Assembly: GCA_947624005.1 (NCBI GenBank)
Contig: CANQHV010000001.1
Span: forward strand, 124,001-188,000
Origin: an uncultured Clostridia bacterium
GTDB taxonomy: Bacteria; Bacillota; Clostridia; Christensenellales; Borkfalkiaceae
Direction of reading: 5' to 3'
DNA: 64,000 nucleotides
A program made the translations under genes and the position numbers. Positions 52,862 to 61,514 of this stretch are shown here, piece by piece. Positions within the stretch are counted from its first letter, which is position 1, and every line of letters begins with the position of its first letter. The notes under the pieces are model-generated. The model saw only the letters and a list, made by a program, of their open reading frames with translations. It made no database searches and was not told where the DNA came from.

Positions 52862-52896
52862 TTGCGCGGTTACGGCATAATACGTTCCGTTCGTTA

Positions 52897-52933
52897 AAAA
52901 CGCGGCGGCGAGTTCAACTCGCCGCCGCGTTTT
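52897..52933. terminator. rplI terminator
   Basis: AAAACGCGGCGGCGAG / CTCGCCGCCGCGTTTT with loop TTCAA, T-rich on both strands; also serves the convergent DUF2207 operon. Confidence 0.85.
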
Positions 52934-52945
52934 ATAAACAGTAAA

Positions 52946-54865
52946 TTATCTTCCGAAGCCGCCGCCTCCGCCGAAGCCGCCCCCGCCGTGACTTCCGCCT
53001 CCGCCGAAACCGCTGTGCGAGGACGAGGCGGCTACGCTTGCCGCGCGCGCAATCATACTCGTCGCGATTTTTCCCGCCGAATGGCGTATCATCGAGTTCA
53101 TTACGGCAAAGGTTATAATCGTATTTCCGTTGGTTACGACCCAATCGGGAGGAGCGACGGTAAGCCCTTTGAATTTGTCTTCCCACTTGTCGGAAACGCC
53201 CAAAACCTGCGCGTAAGGCAAAATGTGGTAATATATCTGCGGGTTTTCTTCAAGCATTTTTTCGAGTTGCGGCTTTTCGACCGTCGCTATAAACTGCTTG
53301 AAGCCGAGTATTCCTTTAAGCTGTTCGTCGTATTCCTTTGTGTGCGATACAAGGCAGACGTTGAAGATTATCGCCGCAAACCCTACGAAGCACAAAATCG
53401 ATTTTACGAGTTTTCCGATAAGACAGTCGGGGATAAGCAGTACGTATATCGCGCTTGTAGCGACGGCGAACAGCACAATCCCCGTCATCCATAAAATAAT
53501 CTTCGGCTTTCCGAATTTCATTCGGTTGTACCATACGCTTTCGCTTAAACCGTAGGTTATAAGCGCGGGTATCAATATAAGTATAGAGGGAATGAAAATA
53601 AGCGACGAATTTACCGTGGCTACGCCCATAATAAGGGGGGCAAGCCCCATAATAAGCCCCGCAAGCACCGAAAACATTATCGAAACGCCCATACTTACCG
53701 TATTGTACATACCTTTCGTATGCGCGTCCACGCGCTGTCTAATCGTCCCCACGCTGTTTGCGAAAGAGGAATTTTTGGACGGATTCACTTCGTATCTTGT
53801 GCCGAAAAGCTTATTGAAAGCTATGTGCTGGTAATCGGGGCTGTCGGCGGGAAGCGCGGACACCTCGCGCAGTATCACGGGGTTGTTCTGGTCTTCCATA
53901 TTCAGCCTTACGTAGCCTTTATCCGCCCAATAGAAGATAAGCGCGGTTATATCCTCGGGATTTACCTTGTTGTCTATAAGTTTGCCTATTAAAAGGGGGT
54001 CCATTCCGTCGGGGGCGTCGAACCCGACTACGGGCGCGACTTTAAGCTTGTTGAAGAATAAAAGTTTTACAAGCGCCGCCGCAAGGAGCAGTATAACCAG
54101 CGCGATTATAAACCAATAGGGGGTGAAGTCGAAGTACTCCGAAAAAGTTCCGTCCTCGAATCCGAGCGCAAAAGTTACGGGCGTAAGCGAGGGGAGTCCT
54201 TCCAAATCCGCGGCGACATTAACCCGCCCGTCGATAGTCGAAACGTTAACTTCAAGCACTTCTTCACTGCCCGCGCCGACGTACATTTCAGCGCTGCCGT
54301 CGATATAGCCGTCGGGAAGAGCTATTCGCAACGAAGCCGAGTTTATATTGCACGACCAGCCGCTTCCCACAAGGTTGACGTTTAGCGTATTGTCCTTTAT
54401 TTTCCGCAGTGGGAAAATAAAGTCGTATGTAAGCGTATACGTGCAGGTGGTTTGGTATTTGTTCGACGAGTCGCCTATATCGACGTTGATATTTTCGTCG
54501 GCATAGTCTACCGAGTAGTCAACGTCCTTTTTTCCGTCGGTGATTTCGTATACCGAAATATTTTTTATGCTTTCGCCGCTGTTTAAGGGGAGAACGCGCA
54601 CAAAGCCCGTCGATTTTCTGCCGAGATAGTTCACCCGCATAACTTCGGTGACCGCGCATTTCAAATCGGACGACACGTCGTAAAATACGTCGTATTCGTC
54701 AAGTTCGAAGTTATGCGCGGTGTCAATTACGCTTTGTCCGCTTTCTTCGGCGCGCGCAAAACGTGCGGTACCGTCTTTGAATACCGCCGTTATCATCACG
54801 CCCGCAAGCGCAATTATAATCGCAAACAGGCATAATATGCGAAAAGAGGCGACCTTTTTCATCAT
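52946..54865 (-). CDS. DUF2207 membrane protein with Gly-rich tail
   Basis: 639 residues. Signal/anchor helix at the N-terminus, an extracytoplasmic beta-rich DUF2207 domain (VTEVMRVNYLG, YTLTYDFIFPL), a central helix (FIIALVILLLAAALVKLLF), further membrane helices in the second half and a glycine-rich end (GGGGSHGGGGFGGGGG). It follows lemA; LemA plus DUF2207/TPM-type proteins with Gly-rich tails are a recurrent pair in bacteria, likely envelope-associated. GAGAG precedes the ATG; an alternative start is the next ATG. Confidence 0.88.
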   Translation of the reverse strand: MMKKVASFRILCLFAIIIALAGVMITAVFKDGTARFARAEESGQSVIDTAHNFELDEYDVFYDVSSDLKCAVTEVMRVNYLGRKSTGFVRVLPLNSGESIKNISVYEITDGKKDVDYSVDYADENINVDIGDSSNKYQTTCTYTLTYDFIFPLRKIKDNTLNVNLVGSGWSCNINSASLRIALPDGYIDGSAEMYVGAGSEEVLEVNVSTIDGRVNVAADLEGLPSLTPVTFALGFEDGTFSEYFDFTPYWFIIALVILLLAAALVKLLFFNKLKVAPVVGFDAPDGMDPLLIGKLIDNKVNPEDITALIFYWADKGYVRLNMEDQNNPVILREVSALPADSPDYQHIAFNKLFGTRYEVNPSKNSSFANSVGTIRQRVDAHTKGMYNTVSMGVSIMFSVLAGLIMGLAPLIMGVATVNSSLIFIPSILILIPALITYGLSESVWYNRMKFGKPKIILWMTGIVLFAVATSAIYVLLIPDCLIGKLVKSILCFVGFAAIIFNVCLVSHTKEYDEQLKGILGFKQFIATVEKPQLEKMLEENPQIYYHILPYAQVLGVSDKWEDKFKGLTVAPPDWVVTNGNTIITFAVMNSMIRHSAGKIATSMIARAASVAASSSHSGFGGGGSHGGGGFGGGGGFGR

Positions 54866-54883
54866 TTTCTCTCGTTAATCAAG

Positions 54884-55480
54884 TCAGAATTCCACTTTCA
54901 CGTTTTTGCGCTCTTCGGGGCTTTCAAGCTCGAAGTAAGCGCATTTTTCTATCTTCATACGCTTTGCGACGATTGAAGAGGGGAACGACTCGCGCGCGGT
55001 GTTAAGCTCGCGTGCAAGCGCGTTGTAATACCTTCTTTGGTTTACAAGTTCGTTTTCGATACTCCTCAACTGCTGTTGAAGGTCCATAAAGTTTGCGTTC
55101 GCTTTCAGTTCGGGATATCTTTCAAGCGTCATATTAAAGCTTCGGATGGCCTGCGAAAGTTCTGCGTTGGCTTCTATCTTTTCGGTGTTGGTGGTAGCGG
55201 CGCTTACTTTCGAACGCGCCTCGGTAACCTTTGTAAACACCTCTTTTTCGTGTTCGGCATAGCCCTTGACCGTCGCGACGAGGTTGGGTATAAGGTCGAA
55301 CCGCTTTTTCAGATATACGTCTATGGTGTTAAACGCCTCTTCCGAGGAATTGCGCATTTTTACCAATTTGTTGTGAGTCGTGATATACCATACCGCAATT
55401 ACAACCAAAAGCAGTACGACAACGCACGCGACTGCAATACCGGCGATTGCTCCGCCTGAAAGTTTTCCGAGTAAGTTCAT
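54884..55480 (-). CDS. lemA: LemA family protein
   Basis: 198 residues. One N-terminal helix (GIAVACVVVLLLVVIAVWYI) anchors an extended helical bundle: MRNSSEEAFNTIDVYLKKRF, DLIPNLVATVKGYAEHE, and the end YNALARELNTARESFPSSIVA, the LemA fingerprint. GAGGTAA precedes the ATG. It is the middle gene of a nudix-lemA-DUF2207 operon; molecular role not established. Confidence 0.94.
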   Translation of the reverse strand: MNLLGKLSGGAIAGIAVACVVVLLLVVIAVWYITTHNKLVKMRNSSEEAFNTIDVYLKKRFDLIPNLVATVKGYAEHEKEVFTKVTEARSKVSAATTNTEKIEANAELSQAIRSFNMTLERYPELKANANFMDLQQQLRSIENELVNQRRYYNALARELNTARESFPSSIVAKRMKIEKCAYFELESPEERKNVKVEF

Positions 55481-55489
55481 ATGTTACCT

Positions 55490-55984
55490 CTATTTAAGAT
55501 TTTTTATTTCGGGGATTGCGCTCTTCAAAAACGCCTCCGCCGTCGAATCGGGTTTAATGGCTTTAAGCGCGTCATCGGGCGTAAACCACTTGATTTCGTC
55601 AAGTTCTTCTTCGTCTATCGCGCTTTCGCCCTCTTCGGCGACCATCAGAAAGTTAAGCATAAGCACGTTTTTCGGCTCGTGATAGCGGCTGGACATAAAG
55701 CGGTATTTAACCGTGTTCAGCTTTGTTTCTTCCTTGAATTCGCGCACAATCGCCTTTTCGGCGGATTCGCCCTTTTTGATATAGCCCGCAAAAAGCACAA
55801 AGTCGTTTTCGCCCTTGTTTCTCGCAAGCAGAATTTTGTCTTTCGCGCGGTTTACCACAACCATCGAAACGGCGGTTGCAAACTGCGGAAAGCGGTATTC
55901 GGCGCAATTTTTGCAGTAAGGCACCAATCCTTCGCCTTTGCAGAACATCAACGTAAGTTTTTCTCCGCATTCCGTACAAAACAT
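55490..55984 (-). CDS. NUDIX hydrolase with N-terminal zinc ribbon (NudC-like)
   Basis: 164 residues. N-terminal CTEC ... CKNC zinc ribbon and EYRFPQF, then the Nudix box GYIKKGESAEKAIVREFKEE (GX5EX7REUXEEXGU). This arrangement resembles a shortened NudC NADH pyrophosphatase, but the N-terminal NudC domain is absent and the SQPWPFPxS-type tail is not evident, so the substrate is open. GGAGGCGATTTT precedes the ATG. Divergent from the sugar pyrophosphorylase gene. Confidence 0.87.
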   Translation of the reverse strand: MFCTECGEKLTLMFCKGEGLVPYCKNCAEYRFPQFATAVSMVVVNRAKDKILLARNKGENDFVLFAGYIKKGESAEKAIVREFKEETKLNTVKYRFMSSRYHEPKNVLMLNFLMVAEEGESAIDEEELDEIKWFTPDDALKAIKPDSTAEAFLKSAIPEIKNLK

Positions 55985-56038
55985 AAAATCGCCTCCCTAT
56001 CGTCTTTGCCGATATAATACTACAAACATATCACAATT

Positions 56039-56067
56039 ATTATAATACACGCCGAAATTTTTTTCAA
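56039..56067 (-). promoter_or_regulatory. Promoter of nudix-lemA-DUF2207 operon
   Basis: Minus strand TTGAAA, 17 nt, TATAAT. Confidence 0.75.
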
Positions 56068-56069
56068 TA

Positions 56070-56087
56070 GGTAATTGCAAAATTACC
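56070..56087. promoter_or_regulatory. Palindrome between divergent promoters, candidate operator
   Basis: GGTAATT-GCAA-AATTACC, perfect 7-bp arms, lying exactly between the -35 boxes of the two divergent promoters (56067 and 56095). A shared regulator is plausible. Confidence 0.55.
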
Positions 56088-56094
56088 ATATTTC

Positions 56095-56123
56095 TTGACA
56101 TATTTTTTGCGTTAATATATAAT
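56095..56123 (+). promoter_or_regulatory. Promoter of UDP-sugar pyrophosphorylase gene
   Basis: TTGACA, 17 nt, TATAAT, perfect consensus. Confidence 0.85.
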
Positions 56124-56163
56124 TGTTAATAATTTAGCGCACGCTTTTTATAAGGAGTTCGAG

Positions 56164-57381
56164 TTGGATTACAAAAGAGCCGTAACATATTTGACCCAGC
56201 GCGGTCAGGCGCATTTGCTCGATTATTTCGACGAACTGTCGCCGAGCGAGCAAAAACAACTTCTTTGCGACGTCGAAAACGCGAACTTCGCCGTCGTGAA
56301 AAACATAAAAAAAGCGCAGAACCACAAGACGGGTAAACTTACGCCCATACCCGCCGTTACCGTGGAAGAAATAAACGCGCGCCGTTCGGTATTCGAGGAC
56401 GTAGGTCTTAAACTTCTCGAAGACTGCAAAGTCGGCGCGGTTCTGCTTGCGGGCGGACAGGGTACGCGCCTCGGCTCGGATAAACCCAAGGGAATGTTCA
56501 ATATAGGCGTAACAAGAACGCTTACCATATTCGAACAGCAGATGAACAACATAAAGCAGGTCGTCGCCAGAACGGGCAGATTTTTTCCGCTGTTCATAAT
56601 GACGAGCTATATAAACGACGCCGCCACCCGCGCGTATTTCGAAGAAAACGGCTATTTCGGCTTCCCGAAAGACAGAGTGCACTTCTTTATACAGAACGTT
56701 GCGCCCACCTGCGATTTCGACGGCAAGGTGTTCCTCGACGAAAAATACAGAATATCTTTTTCGCCCAACGGCAACGGCGGTTGGTATTCGTCGCTTATAA
56801 ATTCGGGTCTGAACAGCGTTTTGGAACGCGAAAATATCGAATGGCTCAACGTATACAGCGTAGACAACGTTCTGCAACGCATCTGCGACCCCGCGTTTAT
56901 CGGCGCGACCGTTCTTAAAAGGTGTAGCTGCGGAGCCAAAGTGGTAAAAAAGGTAAGCGCGGAAGAAAAGGTGGGAGTGCTTTGCCGCGAGGACGGCAAG
57001 CCCGCCATAATCGAGTATTACGAAATGCCCGAAAAATTGGCGAACAAGCGCAAAAAGGGCGAACTTGTGTTCTGCTACGGCGTTACGTTAAACTACCTTT
57101 TCAGCGTTCAGGCTTTGAACTCGACGCTTTCGGGCAAACTTCCGTACCACCTCGCTGTAAAGGCTATACCTCACGTCGAGGGCGGCGAGCGTATAACTCC
57201 CGTAACGCCCTGCGGATATAAATTCGAAACGCTTATAGTCGATATGGTCAAGATGATGGACAGCTGTCTTGCGTTCGAGGTCGAGCGGGAAAGGGAATTT
57301 GCGCCCGTCAAAAACAGCACGGGCGTGGACAGCGTAGACACCGCGCGGGCTTTGCTTGCGCTTAACGGCGTTACGCTTTGA
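56164..57381 (+). CDS. UDPGP-type UDP-sugar pyrophosphorylase
   Basis: 405 residues from a TTG start with AAGGAG 6 nt upstream. Nucleotidyltransferase of the eukaryotic UAP/UGP fold: nucleotide loop VLLAGGQGTRLGSDKPKGMF, substrate segments PNGNGGWYSSL and GYKFETLIVDM. In bacteria it is distinct from GlmU and GalU; products could be UDP-N-acetylglucosamine, UDP-N-acetylgalactosamine or UDP-glucose. The N-terminal helical cap (MDYKRAVTYLTQRGQAHLLD) is typical of UAP. The promoter region is shared with the nudix operon. Confidence 0.9.
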   Translation: MDYKRAVTYLTQRGQAHLLDYFDELSPSEQKQLLCDVENANFAVVKNIKKAQNHKTGKLTPIPAVTVEEINARRSVFEDVGLKLLEDCKVGAVLLAGGQGTRLGSDKPKGMFNIGVTRTLTIFEQQMNNIKQVVARTGRFFPLFIMTSYINDAATRAYFEENGYFGFPKDRVHFFIQNVAPTCDFDGKVFLDEKYRISFSPNGNGGWYSSLINSGLNSVLERENIEWLNVYSVDNVLQRICDPAFIGATVLKRCSCGAKVVKKVSAEEKVGVLCREDGKPAIIEYYEMPEKLANKRKKGELVFCYGVTLNYLFSVQALNSTLSGKLPYHLAVKAIPHVEGGERITPVTPCGYKFETLIVDMVKMMDSCLAFEVEREREFAPVKNSTGVDSVDTARALLALNGVTL

Positions 57382-57400
57382 CCGTTTAATTTTAATACTT

Positions 57401-57418
57401 CGCGGCGTTTTCGCCGCG
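57401..57418 (+). terminator. Short hairpin between pyrophosphorylase and HtrA-like genes
   Basis: CGCGGCG-TTTT-CGCCGCG; downstream TAACGGAATTTTT. Could be a weak terminator; the next gene starts 14 nt later. Confidence 0.4.
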
Positions 57419-57431
57419 TAACGGAATTTTT

Positions 57432-58796
57432 ATGAAGAAATTTTTTAAAGCGTTTGTAACTGTAATCGCAACAATATGTATTGTTTTTGCGCTTTTCGTT
57501 TCGGGTTGCGCGGTTCGCGACGGCGCGGACGGCAGGGACGGAAAGGACGGCAAAGACGTTACGTTAGACGAACTGTACGCCGCCGCGCGGTCAATCCCCG
57601 GCAACGAAAATATGACAATCGACGAATTTCTGCACGAGTATTTAAGCTATGACGACGCGCAGATTAAGCAGTTGGCGGATATGCAGTCGATAATAAACGG
57701 TTCCCTGCGTTCGGCGGTAGTGGTGGTTTCGGAATTCAAAACCACAAACAGGGGCATAAGCTATTCCGCCTCGGCGGGTTCGGGCGTGATTATAGAAGCG
57801 GATACCGCCGCAGGCGACGCGTACGTGGTTACAAACTGCCACGTCGTGTATAAACAAGGCGCGGACAATAACGGTTTTTCAAGCAACATATATCTGTTTT
57901 TGTATGCGCAACAGACAATAGGTTATCTCGGCGCAAGCGCTCAAAGGGGCGTTCAGGTGAACGAAAAATACGCAATCGAAGCCGAAGTCGTAGGGGCGTC
58001 GCCCGCGTACGACATCGCGCTTTTAAAGGTTACGGGTAGTTCGGTTCTCAAAGAAAACGCTTCTTTCGTCAAGCCCGCCGAATTCAGCGAAGAGGACGAC
58101 ATAAGCCTCGGCGAATACGTTTACGCCGTCGGCGACGCGGTAGGCGCGGGTACCGCCGTAACTTCGGGCGTAATTTCGATGGACAGCGAAACGATAAACG
58201 TCACCATAGACAAAACCCGTTCCGTTCGCGTTATGCGTACGGACGCGGCGATAAACAGCGGCAATTCGGGCGGCGGACTTTTCAACCGCGACGGCAAAAT
58301 AGTGGGCATAGTAAACGCAAGGCGGAATACGGACTCGGACGGCAGCGCCGTAGACAATCTATGTTACGCCTTGCCCGTTTCGAACGTAAGACGGCTTGTA
58401 TCGCTTATGAAAGATATGTATACGGCAAATCTCGGCGTTCCGGGCGCGACGAAAATCGCAAGGCTCGGCGTTACGCTTACAAGCACGGACATATATGCGG
58501 AATATAACGACGGGCGCGTCGAAATTATCGAACAGGTCGGAGTTTCCGCGGTTCCCGAAGATTCCGTGATAAAGGGGCTTGACGTGGGCGACGTCGTAAA
58601 ACATATCGAAATTTCGGACGGCGAGGGCAACGTGAAAGAAAGCAAGGACGTCACGCGCCGCTATCACGTAACCGATACGCTTATTTCGGTTCGCGCGGGC
58701 GATACCGTAAAACTTGCAATCGCGCGCGGCACGGAAGATAAGGAAGTAAGCGTTACTTTTTCGCAAAGCGATTTGACGGACGTAGACGAACAGTAA
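57432..58796 (+). CDS. HtrA-like trypsin-fold serine protease lipoprotein
   Basis: 454 residues. Signal peptide with lipobox FVSGCA, then a collagen-like run DGADGRDGKDGKD and a short helical linker. The protease domain has the triad His in TNCHVV, Asp in YDIALLKV and Ser in NSGNSGGGLF. A C-terminal PDZ-like domain follows (VIKGLDVGDVVKHIEI, DTVKLAIARG). Acts outside the membrane, probably in quality control of exported proteins. A hairpin upstream and terminator downstream isolate it, so it may have its own weak promoter or read-through. Confidence 0.9.
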   Translation: MKKFFKAFVTVIATICIVFALFVSGCAVRDGADGRDGKDGKDVTLDELYAAARSIPGNENMTIDEFLHEYLSYDDAQIKQLADMQSIINGSLRSAVVVVSEFKTTNRGISYSASAGSGVIIEADTAAGDAYVVTNCHVVYKQGADNNGFSSNIYLFLYAQQTIGYLGASAQRGVQVNEKYAIEAEVVGASPAYDIALLKVTGSSVLKENASFVKPAEFSEEDDISLGEYVYAVGDAVGAGTAVTSGVISMDSETINVTIDKTRSVRVMRTDAAINSGNSGGGLFNRDGKIVGIVNARRNTDSDGSAVDNLCYALPVSNVRRLVSLMKDMYTANLGVPGATKIARLGVTLTSTDIYAEYNDGRVEIIEQVGVSAVPEDSVIKGLDVGDVVKHIEISDGEGNVKESKDVTRRYHVTDTLISVRAGDTVKLAIARGTEDKEVSVTFSQSDLTDVDEQ

Positions 58797-58809
58797 AAGG
58801 TAAAAGGGT

Positions 58810-58840
58810 ACGCCCCGCGGCAAACTTGCCGCGGGGCGTT
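58810..58840. terminator. Terminator of protease gene and metA operon
   Basis: ACGCCCCGCGGCAA-AC-TTGCCGCGGGGCGT between convergent genes; CCGCGGCA core as at 19.99, 47.28 and 52.1 kb. Confidence 0.8.
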
Positions 58841-58853
58841 ATATTAAAAGTAC

Positions 58854-59777
58854 TTATTTCGTAATTTCGCCGATATTGTAAGGCGTAACCTGATATACGT
58901 AATAGTTCAGCCAGTTTATGTAAAACAGATTGGCGGTGGAGGACCAGTTCATTTTCACTTCGTTCATTTCCCTGTCCGCAAAATAGTTTACGGGCGGTTT
59001 TATGTCAAGCCCCTTTTCCTTGTCGCGTTCGTACTCCTTTTTAAGGGTATATCTGTCGTATTCCATATGCCCCGTGACGAACACCTGACGGTTGTCGTTG
59101 CTCTTTATAATCGACGCGCCCGCGCGCTTTGAATAAGCTAAAATTTTAAGCTCTTTTACCTTTATTATATCCTTGGCGTAAATTATCGTATGGCGGGAAT
59201 GCGGCATATGAAATTCGTCCGAAATACCGCGCATAAGCGGCTCGATAGAGCCGTCGCGCACGCATTGGTGCGCAAAAATTCCGAAGCACTTTTCTTTAAG
59301 AGGGTGCTTTTTAATATTGTAAAAGTGGTGCAACGCCGCCTGCGCGCCCCAGCAAATGAACAGCGTAGACGTGACGTTTGTCCGCGTCCAGTCCAGAATT
59401 TCTTCGAGTTCGCGCCAATACGTCACCTTTTCGAACTGCATATTTTCGACGGGCGCGCCCGTCACTATCATTCCGTCGAACTTTTCAAAGCGCACTTCGT
59501 CGAAAGTCTTGTAAAACTTGTCGAGGTGCGACTTGTCCGTATGCGTGGAAGAATAGGTAGAAGTTTTTATAAGCGTAATGTTTACCTGCAACGGCGAGTT
59601 CGAAAGCAGCCGCATAAACTGCGTTTCGGTGGTTTCCTTGGTGGGCATAAGGTTTAAAATGGCAATTTCGATGGGGCGTATTTCCTGCGATACCGCCCTT
59701 TGCTTATCCATTACGAACAGCCCCTCGCCCGTCAAAACTCCGTATGCGGGAAGTTCTTTGTCTATGACTATGGGCAT
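58854..59777 (-). CDS. metA: Homoserine O-acetyltransferase (MetA family)
   Basis: 307 residues. Class-I glutamine-amidotransferase-fold enzyme acylating homoserine for methionine synthesis. Catalytic Cys in FICWGAQAALHHF, catalytic His in HMEYDRY. Residue 111 is Glu (TGAPVEN), the signature of acetyl-CoA-specific MetA as in Bacillus cereus; Gly at this site marks succinyl-CoA enzymes. This fits with MetY upstream. GAGGTAATT precedes the ATG, 7 nt after the metY stop. Confidence 0.95.
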   Translation of the reverse strand: MPIVIDKELPAYGVLTGEGLFVMDKQRAVSQEIRPIEIAILNLMPTKETTETQFMRLLSNSPLQVNITLIKTSTYSSTHTDKSHLDKFYKTFDEVRFEKFDGMIVTGAPVENMQFEKVTYWRELEEILDWTRTNVTSTLFICWGAQAALHHFYNIKKHPLKEKCFGIFAHQCVRDGSIEPLMRGISDEFHMPHSRHTIIYAKDIIKVKELKILAYSKRAGASIIKSNDNRQVFVTGHMEYDRYTLKKEYERDKEKGLDIKPPVNYFADREMNEVKMNWSSTANLFYINWLNYYVYQVTPYNIGEITK

Positions 59778-59784
59778 AATTACC

Positions 59785-61056
59785 TCACACTTTTTTCAGC
59801 GCGTTTTCAAGGTCGTCTATTATATCGTCCGCGCTTTCTATTCCGACCGACAGCCGCACAAGATTTTCGGGCACGCCCGCCTTTTTAAGGTCCTCTGCGG
59901 ACAGCTGTCTGTGAGTGGTGGAAGCGGGGTGCAGAACGCAGCTTCGTGCGTCCGCGACGTGCGTTTCCTGCGTTACGAGTTTAAGCGCTTCCATAAACGC
60001 CGCGCACTTTTTAACGTCGCCGCGTATACCGAAACTCATCATTCCGCCCTGTCCGTTGGGCAGATATTTTTCAGCGAGCTTATGATATTTGTTATCTTTC
60101 AGCGACGGGTGATTTATCCACTCGATTTTAGGGTGATTTGCAAGATATGTTGCGACTTTTGCGGCGTTTTCGGAATGTCGCGCCATTCTCAAAGCCAAAG
60201 TGTCGCAGCCGAGATAGGTTAAAAACGCGTTCTGCGGCGACATAATCGCGCCGATATCCCGCATCATCTGCGCGCGGCATTTCGTGCCGAACGCAACCGC
60301 GCAGTCGGCGTACACAAGTCCGTGATAACTTTCGTCGGGCGCGTTGAACGAGGGATATCTCGGGTTGTTTGCAAACCCGAAGTTGCCCGCGTCCACTATT
60401 ACGCCGCCGAGCGCCGCCGCGTGCCCGTCGAGGTACTTTGACGAGGAGTGCAGAATAAGGTTTGCGCCCCATTCGGCGGGTCTGCACAAAACGGGGGTGG
60501 CAAGCGTGTTATCCACCGCGAAAAGCACACCGTGTTTTTTGCAGATTGCGGCGATTTTTTCAAAGTCGAGTACAACTATCGCGGGGTTTGCAATCGTTTC
60601 GCAGAATACAAGCTTGGTTTTGTCGTCGATAAGCTTTTCGATTTCGTCCGACGGTGCGTCGGGGTCGAAAAAGCGACATTCTATTCCGAACTTCGGAAGG
60701 GTTGTCGAAAACAGATTGAACGTTCCGCCGTACACCGCCTGCGAACAGACTATGTTGTCGCCCGCGCCCGCAACGGTCATAACCGCGAGCGTAGTCGCGC
60801 TCATACCCGAGGCGCAGCCTATCGCGCACGCGCCCCCTTCGAGCGCGGCGACTTTGCCTTCGAGATTTGCGACGGTGGGGTTCGCAAGCCGCGTGTAAAA
60901 GTAGCCGTCGCTTTTTAGGTCGAAAAGGTCCGCCATATCCTGCGTTTTTTCGTAGACGTAGGTGGTGGACTGAATTATCGGCGGTATTCTCGGCTCTCCC
61001 GTGCGGGGAGAATACCCCGCCTGTACGCACAACGTGTCCAAACTTTTCTTTTTCAT
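59785..61056 (-). CDS. metY: O-acetylhomoserine (thiol)-lyase
   Basis: 423 residues, Cys/Met metabolism PLP family. N-terminus LDTLCVQAGYSP, STTYVYEKT, YTRLANPTVANLEGK, PLP-lysine motif SSSKYLDGH and the GMMSFGIRG segment point to MetY, which makes homocysteine directly from O-acetylhomoserine and sulfide; related cystathionine or methionine gamma-lyases are alternatives. The start is at 61056 (MKKKSLDT), overlapping the smpB stop (ATGA); the track start at 61152 lies inside smpB. Operon smpB-metY-metA. Confidence 0.92.
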   Translation of the reverse strand: MKKKSLDTLCVQAGYSPRTGEPRIPPIIQSTTYVYEKTQDMADLFDLKSDGYFYTRLANPTVANLEGKVAALEGGACAIGCASGMSATTLAVMTVAGAGDNIVCSQAVYGGTFNLFSTTLPKFGIECRFFDPDAPSDEIEKLIDDKTKLVFCETIANPAIVVLDFEKIAAICKKHGVLFAVDNTLATPVLCRPAEWGANLILHSSSKYLDGHAAALGGVIVDAGNFGFANNPRYPSFNAPDESYHGLVYADCAVAFGTKCRAQMMRDIGAIMSPQNAFLTYLGCDTLALRMARHSENAAKVATYLANHPKIEWINHPSLKDNKYHKLAEKYLPNGQGGMMSFGIRGDVKKCAAFMEALKLVTQETHVADARSCVLHPASTTHRQLSAEDLKKAGVPENLVRLSVGIESADDIIDDLENALKKV

Positions 61057-61508
61057 GATTTTATTACATCCTTTAATTGCCTTTCGAGCGCGCGTTTTTC
61101 GTCGCGTTCGGCAATTGTCCTCTTTTTGTCGTAATTCTGTTTGCCGCGGCAAAGCGCGATTTCCACTTTGACAAGGCTGTCCTTGAAATACACCGAAAGC
61201 GGCACCAACGTAAAGCCCTTTTGGTTTATTTTGCCCGTTATTCTGTCGATTTCGCCTCTGTGCATCAGCAGTTTTCTGTCGCGTTTGCTGTCTTTGGAAG
61301 AAAACGCCCCCGCCTTGTCGTATACGGGGATATGCACGTTTTTAAGCGTGACTTCGCCGTCGCGGATAAGGCAAAAGCCCTCTTTTAAGTTGCAGTTGCC
61401 CGCGCGCAGGCTTTTTACCTCCGCGCCTTCCAGAACTATTCCCGCCTCGAACTTTTCCTGTACGGAATATTCGAAAAGAGCGTACTTGTTATAGGCAATC
61501 TGCTTCAT
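61053..61508 (-). CDS. smpB: SsrA-binding protein SmpB
   Basis: 151 residues. Partner of tmRNA in trans-translation. Features: NKYALFEYSVQEKFEAGIVL, EGAEVKSLRAGNCNLKEGF, and the basic tail GKQNYDKKRTIAERDEKR that enters the mRNA channel. The ATG is 6 nt after a TATAAT box, with no ribosome site, so the transcript is predicted leaderless. It follows secG-rnr, its usual company in Gram-positives, but is here the promoter-proximal gene of a methionine operon. ssrA itself is not in the window. Confidence 0.96.
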   Translation of the reverse strand: MKQIAYNKYALFEYSVQEKFEAGIVLEGAEVKSLRAGNCNLKEGFCLIRDGEVTLKNVHIPVYDKAGAFSSKDSKRDRKLLMHRGEIDRITGKINQKGFTLVPLSVYFKDSLVKVEIALCRGKQNYDKKRTIAERDEKRALERQLKDVIKS

Positions 61509-61514
61509 ATATCA

